Source: Dehalococcoidia bacterium
GTDB taxonomy: Bacteria > Chloroflexota > Dehalococcoidia > Lucifugimonadales > Lucifugimonadaceae
DNA length: 64,000 nucleotides
Reading direction: 5' to 3'
NCBI GenBank assembly: GCA_022824185.1
Contig: JAJEAU010000001.1
Coordinates: 62,001 to 126,000, forward strand
Positions 9,300 through 17,471 of this stretch are shown here, piece by piece; within the stretch, counting starts at the first letter, position 1; each line of letters starts with the position of its first letter. The position numbers were made by a program, and so were the translations under genes. Under the pieces are notes generated by a model. That model was not told where the DNA came from, ran no database searches, and saw only the letters and a list, made by a program, of their open reading frames with translations.

Positions 9300-9720
9300 C
9301 GAACGCGCCGACGTGATTTTCGTTTGCCTTCACAATGCTGGCCGCAGCGTGGCAGCCAAGTTGCTATTCAATGATCGTGCCAAGAAACTAGGTTTGAGTT
9401 TGCGAGCTGAATCTGCAGGGACAATACCTCGCGAACATATCAACCCATCCGTCCAGAGGGTTTTGGAATCCTTCAAATTGGATTGTTCGAACGAAGTTCC
9501 GAAACTACTGTCCGACGATATGGTTTCACATCAACCTAGGTTGATCTCAATGGGATGCAACGTCGACTCGAAGTCCTGCCCATCGATTGGCCTCGCCGAG
9601 ATGGATGACTGGCAATTGCCGGATCCGTCGGAGATGACCGACGATGAACACATCGTGTCTTTGGTCCACGACATCGCGCGAAGGGTCAACGGACTAATAC
9701 GCGAAATGTCGGCGGCTTAG
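9292..9720 (+). CDS. arsC: Thioredoxin-coupled arsenate reductase, low-Mr phosphatase fold
   Basis: The 142-residue protein has the CX5R phosphatase loop near its N-terminus (VCLHNAGRS, Cys12-Arg18) followed by SAGT. It has a cysteine pair exactly seven residues apart (Cys89 and Cys96 in MGCNVDSKSCPS), which matches the Cys10/Cys82/Cys89 redox relay of the thioredoxin-dependent ArsC family. Plain protein tyrosine phosphatases lack that pair. It would reduce arsenate to arsenite in the cytoplasm. The start ATG overlaps the end of the MIP channel gene by 8 bp. It is the last gene of the heme operon run; the next gene (sodX) converges on it. Confidence 0.87.
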   Translation: MSNERADVIFVCLHNAGRSVAAKLLFNDRAKKLGLSLRAESAGTIPREHINPSVQRVLESFKLDCSNEVPKLLSDDMVSHQPRLISMGCNVDSKSCPSIGLAEMDDWQLPDPSEMTDDEHIVSLVHDIARRVNGLIREMSAA

Positions 9721-9743
9721 TTTCGTTGGAATCCGGTTACCGG

Positions 9744-10235
9744 TTACGACCGATCTTGTGCCTTGTCAGGTGATTGAACCACCAACCCCAGGATCCTTTG
9801 TCGCTCAATCGGACCGAAATGACGGCTGTCGGTAGAACGTCTGCGGTTGTCACCGAGGACGAGGTACTCTTCCGGCTCTAGTTGCCATTTCCCGCTTAAG
9901 CGGGGATCGCCAAACATCAAATACGGTTCATCGATGCTGGTGCCGTCGACGACCAATCGACCGAAATCAAACTCGACAGATTCGCCTGGCAAACCCACGA
10001 CCCGTTTGACCTCCCAAAATCCATCTCGGTGAGGATGCTCAAAAAACGCGATATCGCCTCGTGCCGGGAGCTTCTTTCTCAGAACCCGTCGACTGACTCT
10101 GGCGCGTTGGCCGTTTTGGAGCGTCGGCAGCATGGAGTCGCCAACCACCACAACCCATTTGCTAGTCAGACGGTCGCAGATAACACCCGGGAAGTTGGAC
10201 ATGCGCAGTAATGTCTTTTTGATGCCAGCCAACAT
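9744..10235 (-). CDS. sodX: Nickel superoxide dismutase maturation protease (SodX-type, peptidase S26)
   Basis: This 163-residue serine protease of the signal peptidase I family has the nucleophile in GDSMLPT (Ser34) and the general base in VKRVVGLPGE (Lys77), followed by LGDNRRRSTDSRHFGPI. Unlike LepB-type signal peptidases it has no clear N-terminal membrane helix, which fits a cytoplasmic maturase. It is divergently placed next to sodN, whose precursor needs its N-terminal peptide removed to free the nickel-binding His. sodN-sodX adjacency is the usual arrangement. The adjacent NiSOD gene is the main reason for choosing this over ordinary signal peptidase. Confidence 0.9.
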   Translation of the reverse strand: MLAGIKKTLLRMSNFPGVICDRLTSKWVVVVGDSMLPTLQNGQRARVSRRVLRKKLPARGDIAFFEHPHRDGFWEVKRVVGLPGESVEFDFGRLVVDGTSIDEPYLMFGDPRLSGKWQLEPEEYLVLGDNRRRSTDSRHFGPIERQRILGLVVQSPDKAQDRS

Positions 10236-10258
10236 CTGTGTAGTCTATTCTTGATGTT

Positions 10259-10283
10259 GATAATCGATCAGTGATCGACTATC
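10259..10283. promoter_or_regulatory. 25-bp palindrome in the sodX-sodN divergent region (candidate operator)
   Basis: Two 12-base arms (GATAATCGATCA and TGATCGACTATC) surround a single central base at 10271, with one mismatched pair; the inner seven pairs (TCGATCA/TGATCGA) are perfect. It lies between the divergent starts of sodX (10235) and sodN (10335). The left arm contains GATAAT, a possible -10 box for sodN, so a repressor bound here could block transcription. A nickel- or iron-responsive regulator is plausible for this locus, but the sequence is not a Fur or Nur consensus that I recognise. Confidence 0.55.
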
Positions 10284-10334
10284 TCTCGAAAAGCCGCGAA
10301 CCGGTGTCGCGGCACCATGAAAGGATTCACGACG

Positions 10335-10763
10335 ATGCTACCAAGTGTCAAAAGACTAGTGGACCGCTTGTCCCCCTTCGGCGTGGCACATGCTCACTGC
10401 GACATCCCATGCGGGATCTACGACCCTCGCGATGCCATCCAAGCGGCACAAACCTGTATCCGCATGACCGAGTTGATCCTGGAGAACCAAGGAGACATGT
10501 CTCTTGGTGCCCGCAACAACGTCATTCGTTACGTTGCTGCCAAAGAGGAGCATGCGAAGAAGGCTAAAGATGACATCTTGGTCATTTGGACCGACTATTT
10601 CAAGCCTGAGCATCTCGAGAAGTACCCCAACCTCCATGAGCTCGTTTGGAATGCCTGCAAACTAGGCAGCCAAGTCAAGCAAAACGTCGACATGGATGCC
10701 GCTCAATCGTTCAAGGCGTCGCTTGAGGAGATCGGAACGATCTTCACGGAGACGAAGCAGTAA
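10335..10763 (+). CDS. sodN: Nickel-containing superoxide dismutase precursor
   Basis: The NiSOD nickel hook HCDIPCGIYDP is present almost unchanged. With the start at ATG 10335 it begins at His21, with Cys22 and Cys26 as the other metal ligands (mature His1, Cys2, Cys6). The preceding 20 residues would be the propeptide, cut between Ala20 and His21 by the neighbouring SodX. I prefer 10335 to the upstream in-frame ATG at 10317 because GAAAGGA lies 9 bp before it; the upstream ATG has no such site. The mature 122-residue helical protein is of normal size, with the EEHAKKAK helix typical of the family. It disproportionates superoxide. Confidence 0.96.
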   Translation: MLPSVKRLVDRLSPFGVAHAHCDIPCGIYDPRDAIQAAQTCIRMTELILENQGDMSLGARNNVIRYVAAKEEHAKKAKDDILVIWTDYFKPEHLEKYPNLHELVWNACKLGSQVKQNVDMDAAQSFKASLEEIGTIFTETKQ

Positions 10764-10788
10764 ACCGCTGTCCCGAATGAACTCAATC

Positions 10789-10825
10789 CCCGTCTGAGCG
10801 CCCGATTGTCGGGCGTTCGGACGGG
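10789..10825. terminator. Strong hairpin between convergent sodN and cupin genes
   Basis: A 17-bp stem (two G-U pairs, no mismatch) with a TTG loop lies 26 bp after the sodN stop and 30 bp before the end of the minus-strand cupin gene. It could end transcription from both sides. No uniform T-run follows directly; TTGTTTTCC comes about 15 bp later on the plus strand. Confidence 0.65.
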
Positions 10826-10855
10826 TGACAATCCCGAATTGTTTTCCTTGCGCGG

Positions 10856-11257
10856 TTAATCGCCGTCGTTGAAAAACCCGATTTCGTCAGAGATATATTC
10901 GTCTCGGATTGGAGACCATATATCTAAAGCTACGCATCCTTCGCTTGTGGCCGTGACTTGGTGCGCGACGTTCCCTGGGATGACGTAGTGTTCCCCTGCT
11001 TCGAGTTTTGTTTTTTCGTGCCCCTCCAGCTCGAACCAAGCTGATCCTTCCAAAACCCGGCCGCATTGCTCGTGCGGGTGGGAATGCCACGGCACGATTG
11101 CGCTGGGTTCGAAGTCGATGATGCCCATCATCACGCGTTCTCCCCAAATCAGCTGGGCAGTGACGCCCGGGAGCAACTGTCGTCGTTCGATATATTCGGG
11201 ATCGAAGTATCCCGCTGAACCGTCAGGCGCGCGTTTCTTGTCTACTTGCAAAGTCAT
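10856..11257 (-). CDS. Cupin-domain protein
   Basis: This is a single-domain cupin of 133 residues. Motif 1 is PWHSHPHEQCGRVLEG (HxHxxE type, metal-binding) and motif 2 is PGNVAHQV, which supplies the remaining His. A metal site is therefore likely, but the substrate is not evident. It is the last gene of the long minus-strand run and starts 30 bp after the ThDP-dependent enzyme gene. It may assist that enzyme's pathway, as an isomerase, lyase or sensor. The N-terminal YFDPEYIERRQLLPGV segment is not one I can tie to a named subfamily. Confidence 0.8.
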   Translation of the reverse strand: MTLQVDKKRAPDGSAGYFDPEYIERRQLLPGVTAQLIWGERVMMGIIDFEPSAIVPWHSHPHEQCGRVLEGSAWFELEGHEKTKLEAGEHYVIPGNVAHQVTATSEGCVALDIWSPIRDEYISDEIGFFNDGD

Positions 11258-11287
11258 CTCGTGACTCCTGTTTGTCGGTAATGCCGT

Positions 11288-12973
11288 CTAACCGTGGGAA
11301 CCGAGTTTGCGATCGATTGCGGCTTGGGCAACGGGACTGATGATCTGGTCGACTTCAATGTTCAACAACGCCGGGCCGTCGTGGTCGAACGCTCGTTTGA
11401 CGGCCGGTTCCAGCTGATCGGCGGTCGTCACATGCTCAGCATATGCCCCCAAGCCCTTGGCAACCAGGTCGTATCGCGTTCCATGAGCTAAATCGGTCCA
11501 GACCGGCCGACCGTAGATGCCTTTTTGGATTTGCCAGTCGATGCCCCAGATCGAGTTGTTTCCCAAGAGAATCTTGACTGGCAGGTTGTGACGGACCATC
11601 GTGTCGACTTCCATGCCGTTGAATCCGAATGAACCATCCCCTGTTGCCACAATGCACTGTGTATCGGGTAACGCGGCTTGGGCACCCATGCTGTACGCGA
11701 TCCCGACGCCGATCATCCCGAAACTCGAAACGTTGTGGAAGCGGAACGGTTTTTGTCTAGGGATTGATGCACGCAGGAAATGGCAGTAGTCTCCGCCGTC
11801 GAAAGTGATGTGTGCATCGTCATCGAGGAACTTCTGGACAGTTTCGCTGACATACATGGGATGCATCGGCGTCGATGGATTTGCCATCTCGTTTAACTCG
11901 GCGAGCCATTCGTCGTGAGTTTGGCGCATCGAATTCACCCAATCCTCGTGTTTCGACCAAGTCAGCCCTTCAGCGAGATCAGCCAATTGCTCGCACACTG
12001 GTCCCAAGTCACCCAATATGGCAATCTCCGCCGATCGTGCGCGACCGATCTCTGCTGGCGAAGGATCCACGACGATGACCTTCGCGTCCGGATGGAACGG
12101 CGGCGTGCCACCAAAACCCAACGTGTAGTCGAGTCGCTTCCCCAACATCATGACAACGTCTGCCTCGCCTACCATTTGTGCGGCTCGATTGAGCGGCAAG
12201 TATCCCAACCCAAAGCTGTATGGATGAGAATCCGGGATCAACGCTCTAGCCGAGTCTTCCGAGACGAACGGCGTTCGGGTAGTTTCGACCAACCGCTGCA
12301 CGACTTCGGGATCAGCAGTAGCCCCCGCCGAAGATCCAGCCATAATGAGCGGTCGCTGCGCTGAGTTGAGCAACCGAACTGCTTCTTGGACCCTCGAAGG
12401 GTCTGCCAACACACGAGTGGGGGCGCTGTACTCCCTCGGCGCGTAACGCTCGTAGTCGGCAACGTCAACGGTCGCGGATTGATAGTCATGCGGAATTGTC
12501 AGGTGAACGGGGCCTTGCCGTCCACTCAACGCGGTTCGGAAGGCGAGTGCAACATACTCCGGGATTCGCTCCGGCGATGGCACTTGCCATGCACCCTTGG
12601 TGACGGGACGGGCGATGCCAATCTGGTCGAATTCCTGCATCGCTCCGCGACCTAAGTTGGGCGAATCTGCACTGCCGGCGATGTTGACAACGGGAGCCTC
12701 CGAATGGAGCGCGTTGGCAAGTGCCGGCACGGCGTTCGCGTGCCCAGGGGTCGTTGAAAGTGCAACCGAAGCTCGCCTGAGTATGCGGGAATAAGAGTCC
12801 GCCGCGTGTACCGCGCCAGATTCGTGACGCGTGTCGATCATGCGAAACGGTTCGTCGACCATCCTGTCGAGCATGTCGAGGATGTGATCACCCGCGATGC
12901 CGAACAGTGTGTCGACACCTTCAGCTTTCAGCGAGAGGTTGAGTAGGTCGCTACCGGTCAACTTGTCGGTCAA
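11288..12973 (-). CDS. Thiamine-diphosphate-dependent enzyme, acetolactate synthase-like
   Basis: This is a full-length ThDP enzyme of the acetolactate synthase/benzoylformate decarboxylase superfamily, 561 residues. The N-terminal pyrimidine-binding domain has the catalytic Glu51 (TRHESGAVHAADSY). The middle domain is FAD/DHAP-synthase-like. The C-terminal domain has the ThDP signature GDGSF (445-449) with NN at 472-473. It overlaps prpD by 4 bp and is not accompanied by an IlvN regulatory subunit, so it is probably not the biosynthetic acetolactate synthase. The setting at the end of a methylcitrate cycle operon suggests a 2-oxoacid substrate, perhaps a decarboxylase or ligase, but no specific reaction can be assigned. 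Confidence 0.85.
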   Translation of the reverse strand: MTDKLTGSDLLNLSLKAEGVDTLFGIAGDHILDMLDRMVDEPFRMIDTRHESGAVHAADSYSRILRRASVALSTTPGHANAVPALANALHSEAPVVNIAGSADSPNLGRGAMQEFDQIGIARPVTKGAWQVPSPERIPEYVALAFRTALSGRQGPVHLTIPHDYQSATVDVADYERYAPREYSAPTRVLADPSRVQEAVRLLNSAQRPLIMAGSSAGATADPEVVQRLVETTRTPFVSEDSARALIPDSHPYSFGLGYLPLNRAAQMVGEADVVMMLGKRLDYTLGFGGTPPFHPDAKVIVVDPSPAEIGRARSAEIAILGDLGPVCEQLADLAEGLTWSKHEDWVNSMRQTHDEWLAELNEMANPSTPMHPMYVSETVQKFLDDDAHITFDGGDYCHFLRASIPRQKPFRFHNVSSFGMIGVGIAYSMGAQAALPDTQCIVATGDGSFGFNGMEVDTMVRHNLPVKILLGNNSIWGIDWQIQKGIYGRPVWTDLAHGTRYDLVAKGLGAYAEHVTTADQLEPAVKRAFDHDGPALLNIEVDQIISPVAQAAIDRKLGSHG

Positions 12974-14421
12974 TTCGTTGCGTTCCTTTCGGTTTTTTCG
13001 TTGAATCTCAATCTGTCCATGAAATCCACAACTTTCATACCGTCGATTTTCGTCGAGTCGTCGAACAGGCCCAGCACGTTCTGAGCGTAGTTGGTGTCCC
13101 CATATGTCGATGCGACGTTGTCCGCGAACTTCTCGTTGAGGAGCGGTATAGCCTCGTTTCGGCGCGTACGGTGTCCGATTGGATAACGGATTTCGACCCG
13201 ATCCGTTGAGCTGCCATCTTTGAAATGGACCTGAACGGCGTTGGCAATTGATCTACGGTTCGGGTGCAGGTATTCCTCCGTGAACTCGGGACACTCGGTC
13301 ACCACCATCTTGTCGCGCAATGCGTCGATTCGGGGGTCCAGAGAAGCCTCTTCCTCATAGTCTTCGGAGGTGACAGTGCCGTTTATTAGAGCTACCGCAG
13401 TCATGTATTGGATGCAATGGTCCCGATCCGCCGGACTCGTCAGTGATCCCGACTTATCGATGATACGGATGGCAGGTTCTTGAGTCATGATTTCGATAGA
13501 CGCGACTTCACTCAGACGATGTGCGACATGCGGGTGCAGTGCAACGCCGGCTTCGACCGCCGTTTGACCATGGAACTCGGCTGGGTATCGCACTTTGAAC
13601 AAAACGTTCTCCGTGACGTACGATCCGAAACTCCGCTGCAAAGTTACCTCTCGACCTTCGAACCACACGTCTTGGAACCCGTATGCGGGTGCAGTAAGAG
13701 CTGTAAGAACTCCCGGCATCCCGCGCTCGGCATGTTTGGCAAACATCAGCCCGCGCGACGTTGCATCACCAGCCGCCCAAGACTTTCTTGAGTTCGTGTT
13801 TGGTGCGTGTCGATATGTTCGAAGCGTCGCATCCAACCAAGAATGGGAAACGGCCGACGCAACGGTGTTTTCGTCGTTGCCCGAAAAAACGGCGGCCGCG
13901 ACTGCTGCGGACGCGACCTTGACGAGCAAGACATGATCGATACCTACGCGGTTGAACGCGTTGTCTAGTGCGAGAACCCCTTGGATCTCGTACGCACGAA
14001 TGGCGAGTTCAAAGACATCGCGCATTCGCATCGGAGCGTCGTGATGCTGGAGTTGATAGTCGTACGATGCGGCAAGGATTGCACCGAAATTGTCTGAAGG
14101 ATGACCCCACTCCTTGGCCAACCAAGTGTCATTGAAGTCGAGCCATCGGATTGCTGTCGTGATGTCGAATGCCGCTTGAATTGGCGGTTTCCGATTTGAA
14201 GTACCGGGAACTGGAACGCCGCGAGGGATGTTCAAAGACGCATCTTCGACGGCGATGAACTCGCTACATGCTGAGAATCCCATGGCCAACAAGGCGCAGC
14301 CAATCGAATCCATGAGCGCCAAACGAGCGGTTTGATACGCTTCGTCGGAACCGATCTCACCATCCCGGCAAACGTAAGCCGCGATTTCGGAGATGACGTC
14401 ATCGTAGAGAGGCGCCATCAC
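12970..14421 (-). CDS. prpD: 2-Methylcitrate dehydratase, MmgE/PrpD family
   Basis: PrpD dehydrates 2-methylcitrate to 2-methyl-cis-aconitate. The 483-residue length fits the family. Recognisable segments are the early DSIGCALLAM, the RWLDFNDTWLAKEWGHPSDN active-site region near residue 95 and KVRYPAEFHGQTAVEA in the second half. It lies between prpC and the ThDP enzyme gene with 4-bp overlaps on both sides, so the cluster is translationally coupled. MmgE/PrpD proteins have other substrates in other settings; the flanking prpB and prpC support the methylcitrate role. No acnD/prpF pair is present, and the hydration step could be done by an aconitase elsewhere. Confidence 0.88.
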   Translation of the reverse strand: MMAPLYDDVISEIAAYVCRDGEIGSDEAYQTARLALMDSIGCALLAMGFSACSEFIAVEDASLNIPRGVPVPGTSNRKPPIQAAFDITTAIRWLDFNDTWLAKEWGHPSDNFGAILAASYDYQLQHHDAPMRMRDVFELAIRAYEIQGVLALDNAFNRVGIDHVLLVKVASAAVAAAVFSGNDENTVASAVSHSWLDATLRTYRHAPNTNSRKSWAAGDATSRGLMFAKHAERGMPGVLTALTAPAYGFQDVWFEGREVTLQRSFGSYVTENVLFKVRYPAEFHGQTAVEAGVALHPHVAHRLSEVASIEIMTQEPAIRIIDKSGSLTSPADRDHCIQYMTAVALINGTVTSEDYEEEASLDPRIDALRDKMVVTECPEFTEEYLHPNRRSIANAVQVHFKDGSSTDRVEIRYPIGHRTRRNEAIPLLNEKFADNVASTYGDTNYAQNVLGLFDDSTKIDGMKVVDFMDRLRFNEKTERNATN

Positions 14422-15539
14422 CTGTCGTGCAGCTTTACGAGTTCACGCGCCTGCGGCCCGTTGTAGTCGGCGTTCGGACGTATCAATCGATTGTCGTCAC
14501 GTTGTTCGATGACGTGCGCTACCCATCCGGCGGTGCGGCTGACGGCGAAGAGCGGAGTGAACATCACGGTCGGCACGCCGCAGAGATGATACGCAGTTGC
14601 GGAGAAGAAATCTAGGTTGGGGTGCAACCCTTTCTCACGCATCATCACCTCTTCGATGCGAACGGAGATATCGAAGTAGGCATTGTTGCCGCTTTCTAGG
14701 GCTAGCCCTCGAGCTAGTTCTTTCACGATGTCGGACCGCGGGTCCCCGTTTTTGTAGACGCGATGTCCGAACCCCATGATGAGCCGACGGGCGTCGAGCA
14801 TGTGATGGATAGACTTCTCCGCTTCCTGAGGCGTTTCAAAGGATGAGATGAGATCCATCGCCGCTTCGTTCGCGCCGCCATGCAACGGCCCGCGCAATGC
14901 CCCAATCGCGGCAACCACGGCAGAATAAGTGTCGGCCAGCGTGCTGGTTACGACTCGCGCTGTGAAAGTGGAGGCGTTGTATTCGTGCTCCGCGTACAAG
15001 ACGAGAATTGTGTCGAGGGTTTTCCTCGCCGCTTCGCGCGGCTCTGCGTCGGTGATCAATCGCAGGAAATGCGCCGCCAAACCTACTTCGTCGGTTTGGG
15101 TGTCGACTCGCTGCTTGCGGTGGGCGAAACGGTGCCAATACCCAAGCATCGATGTCATGCTTGCCATCAATCGATCGGCAACGTATGCCGCTCCCCTACC
15201 CTCATCACCTTCCGGTTCGAGCGAACCGAGCATCGACGCTCCGGTCCTCAAGACGTCCATAGGATGCGTTGACATCGGCAGGGATTCGAGCATCTGGCAC
15301 ACGCTAGGCGGCAATACCCGTAACCTCGCCAATCGCTCCTGGTACGCATTTAGCTCCGAGACATTTGGCAGTTTGCCGTAGACGAGCAGGTAGGCGACTT
15401 CTTCAAACGTGGCATCCCGCGCTAGATCTTCGATGCTGTAGCCGCGGTACGTGAGCCCTGCGCCGGCTTTGCCGACGGTTGAGATCGCGGTTTCGCCGAC
15501 GATAACCCCTGCCAATCCCTTGTCGATAACTGACATCAC
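14418..15539 (-). CDS. prpC: 2-Methylcitrate synthase / citrate synthase family
   Basis: This 373-residue enzyme is of the short bacterial citrate synthase type. Catalytic segments are visible: [10 protein letters not shown] (first His), [13 protein letters not shown] (second His) and [13 protein letters not shown] (Asp). It condenses an acyl-CoA with oxaloacetate. Propionyl-CoA is the expected substrate because the gene sits between prpB and prpD with 4-bp overlaps on each side. The start could be either of two adjacent ATG codons ([12 protein letters not shown]). Citrate synthase activity on acetyl-CoA cannot be excluded, since the two enzymes are not separable by eye. Confidence 0.9.
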   Translation of the reverse strand: MMSVIDKGLAGVIVGETAISTVGKAGAGLTYRGYSIEDLARDATFEEVAYLLVYGKLPNVSELNAYQERLARLRVLPPSVCQMLESLPMSTHPMDVLRTGASMLGSLEPEGDEGRGAAYVADRLMASMTSMLGYWHRFAHRKQRVDTQTDEVGLAAHFLRLITDAEPREAARKTLDTILVLYAEHEYNASTFTARVVTSTLADTYSAVVAAIGALRGPLHGGANEAAMDLISSFETPQEAEKSIHHMLDARRLIMGFGHRVYKNGDPRSDIVKELARGLALESGNNAYFDISVRIEEVMMREKGLHPNLDFFSATAYHLCGVPTVMFTPLFAVSRTAGWVAHVIEQRDDNRLIRPNADYNGPQARELVKLHDR

Positions 15540-16417
15540 ATGGTTTCCTGTTGTTCTCGGGCAGCGAACAGATCATTGATCCTGCGCTCGTAGTCGTGGT
15601 ACCCGATATTGTCGTACAACTCGTCCCTAGTCTGCATCAATTCGACAACGTCTTCTTGAGTACCTTGATTTCTAATTGCGGCGTACACGTTTTCCGCAGC
15701 GCGGCTCATCGCTCTAAAAGCCGACAGCGGATAGAGTGCCATGGCGACGTTGGCGTTCCTCAACTGTTCGGTGGTGAACGGAGGGGTCTTTCCGAATTCG
15801 GTAAGGTTTGCGAGTATAGGCACACCCGTTCGGGCGGCAAATTCCCGGTATTGACCCAGATCGGTGACAGCTTCCGCAAAGATTGCGTCGGCACCGCTTT
15901 CAACGTAATCGTTGCAGCGATCCAATGTGGAGGAAAGTCCTTCTGGCTCCAACGCATCGGTGCGGGCCATGATGACGAAGTCTTCGTCGGTGCGAGCATC
16001 AACTGCGGCTTTTATGCGGTCACACATCTCGGAGGTTTCGACGACCTGTTTGCCGGGAAGGTGGCCGCAGCGTTTTTCTTGAACCTGGTCTTCGATATGG
16101 ATAGCCGCCACTCCGGCGCGTTCCATCTCTCGGACGGTACGGGCGATAGAAGAAGCGGCGCCCCACCCCGTGTCGCAGTCCACGAGCAGCGGCAGTTCGC
16201 AGACGGATTTGATTCGATTTACGTCGACCAGCACATCGGTCAGACCGGTCATGCCGAGATCCGGCAGTCCGTAGGATGCGGTTGCAATTCCGCTTCCTGA
16301 CAAATAGATCGCCCGAAATCCAGCTCTTCTAGCCTGAATCGCGGCGTACGCGTTGATCACCCCGACAATTTGCAACGGTTGCTCCGCCGCCATCGCGTCG
16401 TGGAGGGTGTTGCGCAT
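15536..16417 (-). CDS. prpB: Methylisocitrate lyase (isocitrate lyase/PEP mutase superfamily)
   Basis: PrpB splits 2-methylisocitrate into pyruvate and succinate, the last step of propionate oxidation by the methylcitrate cycle. The 293-residue length is typical. The catalytic-cysteine motif KRCGH is at residues 115-119 (Cys117). The Mg-binding region [12 protein letters not shown] and the HIEDQVQ segment precede it. The N-terminal [21 protein letters not shown] also matches the family. It is first of the overlapping prpBCD block and starts 30 bp after the TauE/SafE permease gene. Confidence 0.92.
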   Translation of the reverse strand: MRNTLHDAMAAEQPLQIVGVINAYAAIQARRAGFRAIYLSGSGIATASYGLPDLGMTGLTDVLVDVNRIKSVCELPLLVDCDTGWGAASSIARTVREMERAGVAAIHIEDQVQEKRCGHLPGKQVVETSEMCDRIKAAVDARTDEDFVIMARTDALEPEGLSSTLDRCNDYVESGADAIFAEAVTDLGQYREFAARTGVPILANLTEFGKTPPFTTEQLRNANVAMALYPLSAFRAMSRAAENVYAAIRNQGTQEDVVELMQTRDELYDNIGYHDYERRINDLFAAREQQETM

Positions 16418-16447
16418 AGGTCAGGGTCCAATCGATCAGGTTGAGGT

Positions 16448-17302
16448 TTAAGCCGCGTTGCGGATCGCGCCGAAGAGTACCGCCGGCGCTACGAGCAAGA
16501 CTACGATGCCGACAACAAGCCTCAGCCCCGGAGCGTCAAATCGATTCGCCAATCTGGTGCCGACGTACATCCCGAGGACACCGGGGATCCCGACGATCGC
16601 AATAAGATGCCAATCGACGCTGCCTTTCAACAAGTGCCCAGCAAAACCGGCGATTCCCACGAACACGGTTATCGCCAAGTTGGTTCCTGCGGCTTTATGA
16701 GGATCCATCTTCATCGCCAACAGCGCTGGCATTCGAAGCACACCCAACACTAACCCCACGGCACCGCCGATGACGCCAATGACGAACCCCGCGATACCTT
16801 CACGGCTCACCTGTTTAGCGTCGAGATGGACCCTGTCGCCGTTTCCTGCGCCCGTCATGGCCCGGCGCGTTCGCGAACTCGGATATCTACGGCGGATTCG
16901 CATGATGCGTACGGACCACGCAATGAGAAAGAGCGCAGACCAAGCCATCAGCAAAGTAACGACGGACAGCAGGATCCAGATGGGAACGACATCGGCAAAA
17001 TAACCGCCGATAAACGCACCGACAATCGCGGGGCCGCCCATCGCCAAGACCACTACCGGGGCGACACGATGATGGAAGAACGCTTCCAGAGTTCCGATAG
17101 TCGAGCCCATCACGCTGATCATCAGGTTGGTACCTGCGGCGATGAGGGGGTCAACGCCGAATAACGTGAGCATTGGGAGACGTATCACACCGAGAGCGAT
17201 CCCGACCACTCCACCTGAAAGACCAACTCCGAGTGAGATCGCTGCCATGACCACCAATTGCCACGTCGGGATATCTATGGTGGTGCCAAGAATCACTTCC
17301 AT
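16448..17302 (-). CDS. TauE/SafE-family membrane permease
   Basis: This is an integral membrane protein with about eight hydrophobic helices in two related halves. The repeated motifs are GGVVGIALGVIRLPML near the N-terminus and GGAVGLVLGVLRMPALLAM in the second half, each followed by an AAGTNL segment (residues about 55 and 205). This is the TauE/SafE (DUF81) pattern. Members export sulfite, sulfoacetate or other organic anions. ATG at 17302 is preferred to the upstream in-frame ATG at 17362 because the extra 20 residues are polar and unlike the family. Its place upstream of prpBCD hints at transport of an anion linked to that pathway; the substrate is unknown. Confidence 0.85.
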   Translation of the reverse strand: MEVILGTTIDIPTWQLVVMAAISLGVGLSGGVVGIALGVIRLPMLTLFGVDPLIAAGTNLMISVMGSTIGTLEAFFHHRVAPVVVLAMGGPAIVGAFIGGYFADVVPIWILLSVVTLLMAWSALFLIAWSVRIMRIRRRYPSSRTRRAMTGAGNGDRVHLDAKQVSREGIAGFVIGVIGGAVGLVLGVLRMPALLAMKMDPHKAAGTNLAITVFVGIAGFAGHLLKGSVDWHLIAIVGIPGVLGMYVGTRLANRFDAPGLRLVVGIVVLLVAPAVLFGAIRNAA

Positions 17303-17471
17303 GGTGGCCCCGGCGGTGATTCTGTGTGATTTGATGGAGTGGACGCGGCTATGCGCCGACACTGATCAATGTCGCAATCTGAGTCTGCGACGTCGGCACG
17401 AATGATACCGAGACAGCGGCGGGGCAGTTCGTTGCTCGGAGGCATCAACTCATCAAGTTCAGCGTAAAGCG

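Noticed and set aside
9744-10235. General signal peptidase I (LepB)
   Set aside because: No N-terminal membrane anchor and direct pairing with the NiSOD gene favour SodX.
15551-16300. 249-codon plus-strand frame opposite prpB
   Set aside because: Antisense shadow; prpB has clear catalytic motifs on the other strand.
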